26,954 nucleotides of DNA from Chara braunii (GCA_003427395.1 BFEA01000069.1:3135654-3162607); one strand, 5' to 3'; shown: positions 17,570-26,241, counted from the first letter of the stretch. A program made the numbers and translations. The notes: a model not told the origin generated them from the sequence alone.

Positions 17570-17612
17570 AGAAGTCATAAAACCTCCCCGCGACGACACC
17601 TTTGTATCCAGG
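17570..17612 (+). repeat. Solo arm of the 26484 foldback element
   Basis: AAGTCATAAAACCTCC then CGCGACGACACCTTTGTATC matches the complement of the right arm at about 26662-26707 with few differences. No second arm is nearby, so this is a truncated copy of that family. Confidence 0.75.
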
Positions 17613-17926
17613 AGTGGCGAGATACTGGGTGGAACTCTGTAACGATAATTGAGGTTAACCGTGTTGAGTTGGCTCTTCGTCTGGGTTACTTTCGAATTGT
17701 GATCTTCGCAGTGTCAATTGTGATTGGTTGTTGGGAGTGTGTCAGGGAGAGAGAAACACTGAGTGTATTCTCCCCTTCTGTGCATAATTGNTATTCCGCT
17801 GTTTATCTCTGATCTGTGTGCAGTTGGACCCCGTCTCCTTCTCCCCTTTGTCTCATGCATGTATGGGCGTGTGTGAGTTCTTCTGAGTGAGAGTGGCAAT
17901 TAAAGTGTCAGACAACCAAGTTCATA

Positions 17927-17929
<3 letters not shown>

Positions 17930-17972
<43 letters not shown>

Positions 17973-18245
17973 GTGATTATTACTGTTTTATGTTTTGGTT
18001 TGTGACCGTGCAGAAAATATCGCTGCAGTGTTGCACATGCAGAAAGTAAAATAAAGAATGACCCACACAAACAAACAGAGGAATTCTGTCTGCAGAAGTG
18101 CATTGTTCTTTCTTTTACTTTCTGTGCATGGATGGCCCAGTGATGGGTAGTTGTGGGTGTGTGTGGGTCTGTGTGGGTGTGGGTGGGTGGGTGGGTGGGT
18201 GTTCGTGTGTGGGTGTGGGTGCCTGTGTGTTTCTGCATGTCGGTC

Positions 18246-18278
<33 letters not shown>

Positions 18279-18480
18279 ACAATTATTACTGTTTTATGTT
18301 TTGGTTTGTGACCGTTCAGAAAATATCGCTGCAGTGTTGCACGCGCAGAAAGTAAAATAAAGAATGAACCACACAAACAAACAGAGGAATTGTGTCTACA
18401 TGCCGTGCGACCGCATGTTAAATATCACTGGGCCATCCATGCACAGAAAGTAAAAGAAAGAACAATGCACTTGTGCAGAC
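17930..18480. repeat. Composite block: (GT)n, 306-bp-spaced direct repeat and 56-bp inverted repeat
   Basis: A ~118-bp segment starting ATTATTACTGTTTTATG is repeated at 17976 and 18282 with few changes, each copy preceded by a GT tract. Separately, 18089-18144 and 18424-18480 are inverted copies of one another sharing GTGCATTGTTCTTTC and GCATGGATGGCCCAGTGAT. Between them is a GTGGGT-rich minisatellite (about 18149-18240). The layout resembles a tandem duplication followed by inversion of one end. Confidence 0.8.
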
Positions 18481-18499
18481 AGAAGTCATAAGTTTTAGG

Positions 18500-19300
18500 A
18501 CGGGTATGCTGTCGTGTGCACTGAAAGTGAAACTATGAACTGTGTGCATGTGTATGAAAAGAACGAAAATGACTCTCACACACTGGAAAAAATTAACAGG
18601 ATAATAAGACTACCAGGCCAGCCCAACTTTTTTGGTTACTTATGCCAGATTGTTTACTTTTTGGCTGGATTGGATGTCAACCTGTGGAAGCACCGTATGT
18701 AACTATTGGACAAATTGCATCAGTTTTTTTTTTCCCGTATGCTTTGCAATTACGCCCTTTCTTGGTAAACAATAAGCACAACTTATCAAAAATCATTGTG
18801 CATCGTACCATTCCAATCTTAAAATATGCTCCGAAGGGTAAGAAGAACCTTCCNTGTGAGGTTGTCTTCCATTTATGTTGTGCACTTTTTTCTAAATGCA
18901 TAAAATTCTGATGGACAAATAGAGTCACTGCGCCTTCGCAAACTGAAACCCAGCCTGAATTTGTATTTCTGAACTCTACTGCAGAGAACAAAGGCGAGGA
19001 CCAACACTGGCAATACTGGAGTGTCCTGATAGGAGCCGGCTAGTGGAGGCTGTTCCAGAATTGGCGACATTTCCCTGTGTACCAGTTCCTTGCAATGCGC
19101 GTGATAGTCAGTTCCAGGTATGCTTCTTTTTTGGTTTTTTCCCCTTAAACGTCCTGGGCAGGTGCCGCAGGGGTTGGTCTGAGAAGCCCCCTGTGATACC
19201 GCCCCCAGTGGCTCCAAAAAAAAAAGTTAAAAAAAAGGTTCCCTTGAACAAGTTCTTACTGTCTCTTTGAGCCTTTTGCATGGGTCCTCAAGACCATCTC
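18500..19300. other. Unassigned stretch, possible exon-like frame
   Basis: The frame at 19043-19270 (75 codons) starts with an ATG that I cannot tie to a family and crosses a CAG/GTATGC splice-donor-like site near 19116. Single Ns occur here (for example 18854). Nothing identifies a function. Confidence 0.3.
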
Positions 19301-20130
19301 ACGCAAGTGTGTACATGCCACGCATTATCTTTGCACACAATGATCAAGAGTCTCACGCATTAGACAAAGATAGATGAGAAGAGAACCGAGTTGCACAACT
19401 TATATTATCAACAATATGATTACAAAGAGTTTCTTAGTTCCCTGAGTCCAGCGCTCATCAGCGCAATGTAAATCCTTTGTCAACTCATCCACATGGCTTC
19501 AGCACGTCAGCGCTACTTCTGCAGATCGTATCCAAGTCATCAAGGTGATCACNACCCATCAGCGCCACCACTGCACTTCACATCCAACTCAGGTAAGTAT
19601 CTTTCATAGACAAACCTTGATTGAACACTCTCTGTCTCAGTCTCTTCCTCCTACGATGCATACACACTCTTCACTCGCAAGGATCTACTCTGAATACTAC
19701 TCATGGCTATCTACTACTAACCCTCTAAGTCTATACTAACTGGCTGGGCANCTATGGCTGCATCTCTCTCAGTGCCCAGTCTTCCTCTTTCTCATAGCGC
19801 ATCTTCATCCTCCAGCGCTGCTCCTCCTGACTGGCGCACAAGTGCTNNAGCACTTCCACGCACAGAATGCCAGTGGAGATCTGGCGAGAAATGAGCNTGG
19901 CTGCTTCCTTTATAGTGCTGGCCTCTCCCCGCTGGGTCTGCATTTGGTTGCTTCAGACTCTCCTTTGTCCCAGACCCTGCATTGCATGTGTCCCAGTACA
20001 GTCCCAACGAAGTCAACTGCTGCTGAGGACTCCTGGCCTAGATTTTGGATTTGGATGTCTGGATCTGGACTGTCCCTTCGACTTAGACCAGAACTGGGAC
20101 TCTGTTTACTGTCTTACTTTCGAACAGGCA
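19301..20130. other. Unassigned stretch rich in CAGCGC words
   Basis: CAGCGC recurs near 19451, 19508, 19560 and 19812. A perfect 5' splice-site consensus, CAG/GTAAGTAT, occurs at about 19589-19599, but no exon frame or acceptor partner is convincing. The composition resembles LTR-type sequence, though no terminal TG...CA pair was found. Confidence 0.3.
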
Positions 20131-20290
20131 CAAACTTGGACGAACAGACACACTCACTGCCTGAAAAGATACCCACATTGTGTGAATAGACACTCCTTTT
20201 CTGCACGAACAGACACATTGGCTGCACGTATAGGCACACCCTTATCCGAACAGACATGACATGTGTATCTCTTGACGAACAGGTATGCCC
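20130..20290. repeat. Degenerate ~30-bp minisatellite, CGAACAGACACA units
   Basis: Units ACGAACAGACACA, GTGAATAGACACTCC, CACGAACAGACACATTGGC, CCGAACAGACATG and GACGAACAGGTATG follow each other at roughly 30-bp steps. Confidence 0.65.
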
Positions 20291-20878
20291 TTTGGCAATG
20301 ACCTTTGCTTTAGTTTAGGATGTGCCTTTTGATAGAGAACTGGACCTTTGACCTGCTTTCACGTTCCTGGGTCCTGGTGGGATACCCCTTCACGATGCTT
20401 TACTTTTACAAGGCCTGTATCGGGTAAAGGCCCTTTTACTTTTAAGTTTTTACCCTTNAAGTATACCACTAGTACATGCCACATACTGCCGTGGGCGCGT
20501 TTCGGAGGCCGAAACAATACTCTGGCCGCCNATTTATTTTATCGACGTCACGCCGGCGTTGACTTTTACGGAGTAGGCGAGGAACAATTCTCCACAAGGC
20601 TGGGGCCGTGTACTAGTGGTTTAAGACACAGCAGGTTTGGTGCCCATCCATGGTTTTGCTTGCTTGCTTATTTGCATCAGATTTTTGAAGCGATTTNGTC
20701 TCGATTGTGCATTCAGGGATGGGGACTAAGCCTATTGCTGGTTCAGAGAACTTCAGATATGATTCAGGCCTCAACGATGTAGCAATCAATTAGATGGATC
20801 GGAAAGTGATGCCCGTTACTGATGTACTTAACAGCACATGTAGAGGACATCAAGTCCTCTATGGGCCTGACAAGTTAA
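20291..20878. other. Unassigned stretch with single Ns
   Basis: No coding or RNA feature is recognised. A 7-bp-stem hairpin, AGAGGAC and GTCCTCT, is at 20842-20860. Confidence 0.35.
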
Positions 20879-20879
20879 A

Positions 20880-21290
20880 CAATCAGATGGCAAATGGAAG
20901 CAGAAGTTCAAAGAAGAAAACAACGTAATTCTCAATCGGATGAATCAGAGAAGAAAATGACGTAGTGCGCAATCAGATGAAGATGAGGGCAGACGATCAA
21001 AGAAGAAAATGACACAAAGGCCTTGTACACGCCACCCGTCACTCCGTGGGAATTTCTTTTGCCTGAAATTGTCTCTATGATAGTAAAATGTTCGTCTATT
21101 CAGCCACAACAACTCCTCTTCAAACCCTGCGAGATGGTTGCCCATCACAGCGCTCTCCAACCTGAGTTTTAATCAGATGAAGATGAAAGCAGGTGGTCCA
21201 ATGAAAATGACGAAATGGTCGCTCAGATGAAGATGAAAGCAGAAGATCGCTGAAAGAAAATGATGTAATGATCAATCGAGATGGACGTGA
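20880..21290. repeat. Degenerate ~50-bp minisatellite interrupted by an rRNA scrap
   Basis: Units of the form CAATCAGATGAAGATGAAAG followed by CAAAGAAGAAAATGACG start at about 20880, 20933, 20970, 21171, 21222 and 21271. The array is split by about 150 bp of unrelated DNA (21019-21170). Confidence 0.75.
21019..21068 (+). pseudogene. Fragment of mitochondrial-type SSU rRNA (3' end)
   Basis: GGCCTTGTACACGCCACCCG then TCACTCCGTGGGAATT and TTTGCCTGAAAT match the near-universal SSU rRNA segment that opens helix 44 (GGCCTTGTACACACCGCCCG), and in particular the plant mitochondrial continuation CACACCATGGGAATTGG...CGCCCGAA. Homology stops after about 50 bp. It is too short and too mutated to function, and sits inside a nuclear minisatellite, so it is best read as a NUMT scrap. 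Confidence 0.65.
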
Positions 21291-21722
21291 AAGGTTGTGC
21301 TTGTTCGTACTTTTCTGATATTCAGTTTTTGATGCATGATGTGACAGGCACTAGGATGGCAGCCGGCTGCNGCAAAGGTGGCAGTGCAGCGCTGTGCAGC
21401 ATCTTCAACATGGCTCAAGGAGCGAATTGCACTCGCCCGTTATGCAAATGTAAGTTGCGTCTGCTTTAGTATCCTCAGTGGAGAATGCTTCTTGATCTCA
21501 CACACAAAAATCATGCCCCCGAGCACCAACCCTCAAGCCGACATTTTTTCCTCAAAAGATATCCCCAGAACCAGCAAACCGAAGACATCCGTTNCCAGGC
21601 CCTTGCTCCTGACGTTGACACTCAAACCAAGATCATCCTGACCTTCAAATTTACACCCAAACCTCGACTGCCCTCCTCCCCAAGTTGGGTTGACACCCAA
21701 ACCAGCACCAGCCCTTGCCAAG
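21291..21722. other. Unassigned stretch with CACCCAAACC words
   Basis: ACACTCAAACCA, ACACCCAAACCT and ACACCCAAACCA recur at 21618-21695. A long plus-strand frame (21485-22024) runs through but is Pro/Ser/Thr-rich without a family motif and enters the microsatellite. Confidence 0.35.
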
Positions 21723-21817
21723 GCCACCTGAGCTTCCAAAGCCACGGGCCCCTCCAAGCCACTTGCGCCCTCTCGAGGCTAGTGCTAACCAACGGCCGCC
21801 ATGGCTACTTCACTTCA
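21723..21817. repeat. 95-bp exact direct repeat, copy 1
   Basis: It starts GCCACCTGAGCTTCCAAAGC and ends GGCTACTTCACTTCA. It is identical to 22058-22152. Confidence 0.9.
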
Positions 21818-22028
21818 TGGCCACCACATGGCCACCCATGCTCCTGGGGCACCCACGTTGCTGTGTGCAAGTCTGTACTGGATAGTGCTTGCACTCCAGC
21901 TTCATTCCAAGCGAGTCACTCCTCTGGTTTCAGATTGCAAAATGATATGCTGAATTGTGCTGGCTTTGCTGTTAATGTCATTGAAGTCTGGACTCCAAGC
22001 CGTGAGCAGATTTTGAGTGTGTGATTGT

Positions 22029-22057
22029 TGTGTGTGTGTGTGTGTGTGTGTGTGTGN
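22029..22057. repeat. (TG)n ending in an ambiguous base
   Basis: A TG tract closed by a single N that directly abuts copy 2 of the 95-bp repeat, a possible local mis-join. Confidence 0.9.
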
Positions 22058-22152
22058 GCCACCTGAGCTTCCAAAGCCACGGGCCCCTCCAAGCCACTTG
22101 CGCCCTCTCGAGGCTAGTGCTAACCAACGGCCGCCATGGCTACTTCACTTCA
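22058..22152. repeat. 95-bp exact direct repeat, copy 2
   Basis: Identical to 21723-21817, offset 335 bp. Identity breaks sharply (CACGGCGACC against CATGGCCACC). Confidence 0.9.
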
Positions 22153-22159
22153 CGGCGAC

Positions 22160-22211
22160 CGAGGGAAAGGTGAGAGAAAAGAGGAAGAGAAATTGGGAGA
22201 AAGAGCGGGGG

Positions 22212-22286
<75 letters not shown>

Positions 22287-22470
22287 CCGTGGAGAGGGAG
22301 AGAGCCGGGAAAGAAAAGAGGGGAGCGAGAGGGCGGAGTGAAGGGACGGGGAGAGAGAAAAGGAGGACGGATCGGGAGAGAGAGAGGTAGAGACAACGAG
22401 AGGAAAAGAGAGAGCGTCCAAAACGCGAGGAAGAGGACAGAAGACAGAAGCTCAATAACGTTAAGGGCAA
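22160..22470. repeat. Purine-rich tract with (GA)n at 22214-22283
   Basis: About 34 GA units are embedded in ~300 bp of nearly pure purine. All long frames here (Arg/Glu-rich on plus, Ser/Leu-rich on minus) result from this composition. Confidence 0.95.
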
Positions 22471-22790
22471 AGGGCGGACGAGGTAGGGGATAAGGAACTT
22501 CAAGGGTGATGAGCACTCCAGGAGTTCAGATTGCAAAAAATGCGGATTTGCCTCTCTCACATCAGATTCTTCACCACTTCGCTCTTTAACTTCCTATTTT
22601 TACATGTATCTGTTCTTTCTTTCGAGCGGAAACAAAAAAAACAGGACTGATTGCGTGAGTGGTCGTCCTCGAAAATAAGGTAGTACTGCAAGGGTTGCGG
22701 CGCATCTCTCTGTTCTCTGGTGTCTTTCGTTCGCACGCTGTGCTCAGTGTCGCCTCAAAGCAGTCTTGACAAACTACAAGCTCCGCAACC
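22471..22790. other. Unassigned stretch
   Basis: Nothing recognised apart from the 8-bp inverted words GGTTGCGG (near 22693) and CCGCAACC (near 22783), which flank the approach to the tRNA-like sequence. Confidence 0.35.
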
Positions 22791-22791
22791 A

Positions 22792-22872
22792 AGCGGCATA
22801 GCTCAGTTTGTACGCCCCGTATATACGCCCGTTAGCTGTTGAAATACAGACCTGAGTTCGAATCTCAAGGGA
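22792..22872 (+). ncRNA. tRNA-Asn-like sequence (degenerate tRNA or SINE head)
   Basis: Box A is TAGCTCAGTTTG (22799-22810) and box B is GAGTTCGAATC (22854-22864). Between them is GTTAGCTGTTGAAATAC, which resembles an Asn (GTT) anticodon arm. The box spacing is 55 nt, about 12 too long, explained by a small duplication (TACGCCCCGTA then TACGCCCGTTA). The acceptor ends do not pair and the D-stem is broken, so a working tRNA is unlikely. It could drive polymerase III as the head of a SINE. Confidence 0.6.
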
Positions 22873-23036
22873 TCTAGATGATTGAACCGTGGCTCGAACA
22901 CCTGTACTACTACAAAAACAGAAAACTTTACAAACTCCACAAGGCCAGCATCACGCTGAGGAGGGGAACTGCGGCCCGAACTCGTGTACTAACGACATCT
23001 GCTGAAGGTGTAAGGGTCTGATTCCACTCAAAGCGC

Positions 23037-23650
23037 AAGGGTCTCATTCCTCCGCTAGGTAACACAGACATCAGGACAAGAAATCCACGTTCTCCGGAAA
23101 GAAGCGTCTTTGCAGAGACTTCGATCTGATCCGATCAGGAAAAAAAAAAGAAATCCACGTTCTCCAAAAAAAAAAAAAAAAAAAAAAAAAAAAGATAAAA
23201 AAAAATCCACGTTCCCCCGAAAGCAGCGCAGCGTGTCTGCAGATTGTTGTATTTGATCCCAACCGGTTACACAGAAACCAGGTTGACTACTCTAGAACCC
23301 AAGACGATCCCGATCCCGGAAGGGAACGCGGAAACCAGGGGTAGAAATTACGCAGACTTGGATCGGGATCCCGACTGCTGACACAGAAGGAATAATATTA
23401 ACCACTCCAACCAGAAAACATGTGATCCCGACAGGTAACGCCGAAACCAGGGATAGAATCGTGTAATTAGGCAGACTTAGATCGGGATCCCGAGAGGTAA
23501 CACAGAAGCCAGCTTGACTGTTCAGACAGCAAACGATCTGGATACGTGTCCCCCAAGTCGTTCGGATACAAGCGTGCGTACGCAGATGTCGACAGGTATG
23601 AACCATAAACGATCTGGATCCCAGCAGGTGACGGAGAAAGCAAGGGAAAA
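23037..23650. repeat. Degenerate ~58-bp minisatellite, GATCCCGA...GGTAAC units
   Basis: Units with GATCCCGACAGGTAACRC then GAAACCAGG occur at about 23257, 23312, 23366, 23423, 23484 and 23617. A left part (23080-23215) has three copies of AAATCCACGTTC separated by A runs, including 28 A at 23166-23193. The copies are diverged, but spacing is fairly regular at 54 to 62 bp. Confidence 0.7.
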
Positions 23651-23829
23651 CAAAATCACAACTTCTTTAGAGAGAAGCGTGTATACGACAAAGTGTTCTC
23701 TAGCCAACGGAACAAGATTGAATATATTCATTCAATCCGAGAAATATGAATTCACGAAATAAAATTAAGTATACTGGTCAACGACCCGCAGATCATCATG
23801 AGCGAAAACCACAGACAATCCTTCAGCGG

Positions 23830-23915
23830 GAATTTACCTAAAAAAAATGGAGTGATACCGAGAAGATTAGCGTGGTCCCTGCAAACGGATGACACGCATA
23901 AATCGAGAAAATGAT
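23830..23915 (+). pseudogene. U6 snRNA pseudogene
   Basis: GATACCGAGAAGATTAGCG, then TGGTCCCTGCAAACGGATGA, then CACGCATAAATCGAGAAAAT aligns with plant U6 from just upstream of the ACAGAGA box almost to its 3' end. Upstream, ATTTACCTAAAAAAAATGG resembles the U6 region before it. The ACAGAGA box reads ACCGAGA while the AGC triad is kept. The 5' stem-loop is missing, and the plant USE and TATA upstream elements are not seen, so it should be a retroposed or degraded copy. Confidence 0.8.
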
Positions 23916-24087
23916 GAAATGAAGAAAGAAAACAGACGGAAAAACAGAAGCTCGCCGGACCCAGAAATATTTCAACGAAGTGTTTGATAGCAGCGAACAC
24001 GTCGGCAATTTCTTCTCGAGCCGATGAATCTGACCACAACGTATGGGATGATCTTCCGAAGATGATCATGAACGATGATAATGTAAA

Positions 24088-24462
24088 GATGTTAAGTACG
24101 AACAATGCTCAACGGAAAGGTAATCATGATTTATGAGCCTGTCCACAAACACGTCCACAGTCAGGCGTTAAATCCAATCGTTAATGCTACCAGGGAGCAG
24201 ACATCGACAGAGACAGCGATCCCGTCCTACCGTCTTCACTCGAATAGAACGCCCGGTCACTATAACTGTATTTGGGGCAACAACTTGCAGTCTAGAGACA
24301 GAGGTAATGACCGGGCGTCCGGTTCGGATGAAGACGGCAGTGCCGCTCTTTCACGATGTTAGATACGAACACTGCTCATCGATAAGGCAATCAAAGAAAC
24401 GATTTAGCAGGGAGGGGACATCAACACAGACAGCGATCAACTCTTAGTGCCGCACTTTCACC
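24088..24462. repeat. Tandem duplication, one unit holding hairpin MITE copy 5 and one empty
   Basis: Unit 1 (24088-24354) and unit 2 (24355-24462) share GATGTTA..TACGAACA.TGCTCA, then GACATC.ACA.AGACAGCGATC, then AGTGCCGC.CTTTCAC. In unit 1 a hairpin MITE separates the last two blocks. In unit 2 they are joined by AACTCTT. Unit 2 also lacks about 50 bp nearer its left end. Confidence 0.8.
24227..24340. mobile_element. Hairpin MITE copy 5, with a paralogous empty site
   Basis: It starts CTACCGTCTTCACTCGAATA and ends TTCGGATGAAGACGGCAG. The arms differ at several positions, including CCGGTTCG where other copies have TCTATTCG. The matching unpaired site at 24446 lets the insertion be bounded from inside this window: the two flanking blocks are about 110 bp further apart here than in the empty unit. 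Confidence 0.85.
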
Positions 24463-24740
24463 GATCTGCTGATGTTGTGATCGTGACCGAGCAAAGTAGT
24501 ATGGGCACAGACCAACACGGCACACCAGACACACTTCGACGATTGATAGGAGGCAGGAGAAAGCAAAACCCACTCGTAGACGAAAGCGGCAAAGAACAAG
24601 GCTTCTCGATACGAGTGGGTAGGAGAAAGGAAAATCCGCACATCGACGATCTGCTGCCTGGCGTGAGAATAACAGAAGGCAAGGTGAACCGGAGGAAGAG
24701 GTGAAATTGGTGTGCGACTAAGGGGGAGGAGAAGATGTCA
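24463..24740. other. Unassigned, weak ~75-bp internal repeat
   Basis: The frame 24447-24704 (85 codons) contains a loosely repeated peptide (GGRRKQNPLVDE and VGRRKENPHIDD), mirroring AGGAGAAAGCAAAACCCACT and AGGAGAAAGGAAAATCCGCA in the DNA. No family is recognised; a repeat by-product is most likely. Confidence 0.35.
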
Positions 24741-24811
24741 GCTATCGTCTGAACGCAAAGACAACGCCCAGACATTATAATGACCGGGCGTTCTATTCGG
24801 CTAAAGACGGC
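24741..24811. mobile_element. Hairpin MITE copy 6 (loop deleted, 71 bp)
   Basis: The left arm GCTATCGTCTGAACGC...CGCCCAGACATTAT abuts the right arm ATAATGACCGGGCGTTCTAT...AAAGACGGC directly, so the centre of the element is missing and the stem closes on itself. The left arm is more diverged than the right. Confidence 0.75.
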
Positions 24812-24815
24812 GGGC

Positions 24816-25040
24816 AGAGAGGGAGAGGACCATGAAGCAGAGAGGAAGGAGCTGGAGACGAATGACCAAGGCGAGAGGAAGAGCGGAAATTGGTATGATG
24901 ATGTGGCTTCAGAGCGAATACTTTTTCAGCAAATTTCCCAAAAAAATAGAGACCATCTGACATTTCGAGACAAAGGGCATCGCTGTATCTTTCGGAGTTT
25001 CCACTGTCTATGGGAAGATTCGTTCTCATTTCTCACATGT
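24816..25040. other. Unassigned spacer
   Basis: Ordinary sequence between a hairpin MITE and the AGGGC-type MITE. Nothing is recognised. Confidence 0.4.
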
Positions 25041-25041
25041 A

Positions 25042-25480
25042 GGGCACGCTCACACTGCGTACCCAAAATGGTATTTTCTTAATAGAATGGTAAGCCCGAT
25101 TTGGGAGAATAGTGGCTGGACCAGTCACACGGCTTCCCCATCTTGCAACGGACAAGATTGGGGCCGCCTGGATTTTGGGTCCTCTTCTACTGCTCCAGTC
25201 ACACTGCGAGATCGCATTTCCTGGCAATATCTTGGTCTTCGATTTATTTTTTATATATATTTTTTTTATAAAGGCTAATTCTTTAAGCCCAACCAATTCA
25301 ATTACCTGTCAAATCTGGACAGGACGCCTTTCAGGTTTCCGACGGTTGATTCCAAACAAGCAAGGGAATTTGCGGTAACCTCCGGAGGTTACCACAAATT
25401 CCCAACCCCCTTGTCCCCTCAGGCCCTGGACACTATCTTGGGGGATTATGCGGATTTGGTACGGCAGTGTGAGCGTGCCC
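25042..25480. mobile_element. AGGGC-type MITE (439 bp) with internal palindrome
   Basis: The termini GGGCACGCTCACACTGC and GCAGTGTGAGCGTGCCC are perfect 17-bp inverted repeats. Inside are an imperfect hairpin near 25135-25170 (CCCCATCTTG and CAAGATTGGGG) and the 40-bp palindrome at 25364-25403. No transposase frame exists. The flanks (ACATGTA and ATCGTGA) give no convincing target duplication, so the superfamily is undetermined. Confidence 0.75.
25364..25403. repeat. CCTCyGGAGG-centred palindrome, copy B
   Basis: A 40-bp palindrome with one mismatch, GGGAATTTGCGGTAACCTCC followed by its complement. Compared with 12293-12320 the core TTGCGGxAACCTC is the same. Confidence 0.85.
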
Positions 25481-25683
25481 ATCGTGACTAGTGGAGCGAG
25501 GCCCAAAAGTAGCACTTCGGGCCGTTCGGCGAGAGGAAAACAGGAGCCCAACTCCCGACCCGCATGCGTAGAGTCTCGGGCCTCAGGTGCTCAGGCATTC
25601 AGGGTCTGGCTCCACCACTCACCACATCCTCAAAAGACAAAACATATGGTGGCGTAAAAATTAAAAACAGTCCTTCGGGACAT
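25481..25683. other. Unassigned spacer
   Basis: No feature recognised. Confidence 0.4.
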
Positions 25684-25749
25684 CCGTCTAACTATGCTAT
25701 ATTCTTCTCTCATGTCCCGACTAACTATGCTATATTCTTCTCTCAAATC
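25684..25749. repeat. 33-bp tandem duplication (two units)
   Basis: CCGTCTAACTATGCTATATT continuing to TCATGTC, then CCGACTAACTATGCTATATT continuing to TCAAATC. The units differ at three or four positions. Confidence 0.9.
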
Positions 25750-25859
25750 TTTCATATTTTTTCAAATTCTTTTAATTCACTTTCACTACCTACCTACCAC
25801 TGCTCCTAAGCCCTTTGCAGGGGACCCCTGCGAGCATAGCTTTGATGTCTCCCTCCAGC

Positions 25860-26241
25860 CATCAGAGGGATGCATGTTGCCCCTGCCCAAACCATGGTGG
25901 TCACGGATGGGGTGGGGCTGCCGGTAGGTGTCCGGCTAACACAAAGGCAGAGCATTTTGCCAGTATCTGCGCCTCCCTTTTCAACTTTCCCCGGCGAGAC
26001 CTGAATAACAGCAGTGTCTAAGGCCAACACTCTCCCGCACGGCGCACACCACACAGAACCCCCTCACACTCACACTGGCACCCGTGTTGGCCAAGGACCC
26101 TGCTAATACCGATCAAAGGTATCAAGCGCTGGTTGGCACTAAGTGCTGCGCAGGCGCAGGCGGTAGTGGGGCTAGAAGCCTAGAACCCACGACCTCCTGA
26201 ATGCCACTTGCGTTCCTAACCAACTGAGCTAGGCCGCTGGA
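25860..26241 (-). mobile_element. tRNA-derived SINE-like element, minus strand
   Basis: On the minus strand, a perfect box A TAGCTCAGTTGG (26231 down to 26220) and a degenerate box B GGTTCTAGGC (26187 down to 26178) are exactly 44 nt apart, as in a tRNA. The body continues into CCCACTACCGCCTGCGCCTG and a non-tRNA stretch. The head is well supported. The 3' limit near 25860 is a guess, because no A-rich or other tail marks it and no target duplication was found. Confidence 0.65.

Noticed and set aside
19043-19270. Possible exon with a CAG/GTATGC donor near 19116, and a perfect donor CAG/GTAAGTAT at about 19589
   Set aside because: Isolated splice-like words without matching acceptors, homology or transcript evidence are expected by chance in this length.
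21485-22024. 179-codon plus-strand frame
   Set aside because: Low-complexity Pro/Ser/Thr composition, interrupted by N, no family motif, and ends in a TG repeat.
22017-22560. Arg/Glu-rich and Ser/Leu-rich frames over the GA tract
   Set aside because: Pure composition artefact of a purine tract and microsatellite.
22799-22864. Functional tRNA gene
   Set aside because: Acceptor and D stems do not pair and the box A to B distance is too long.
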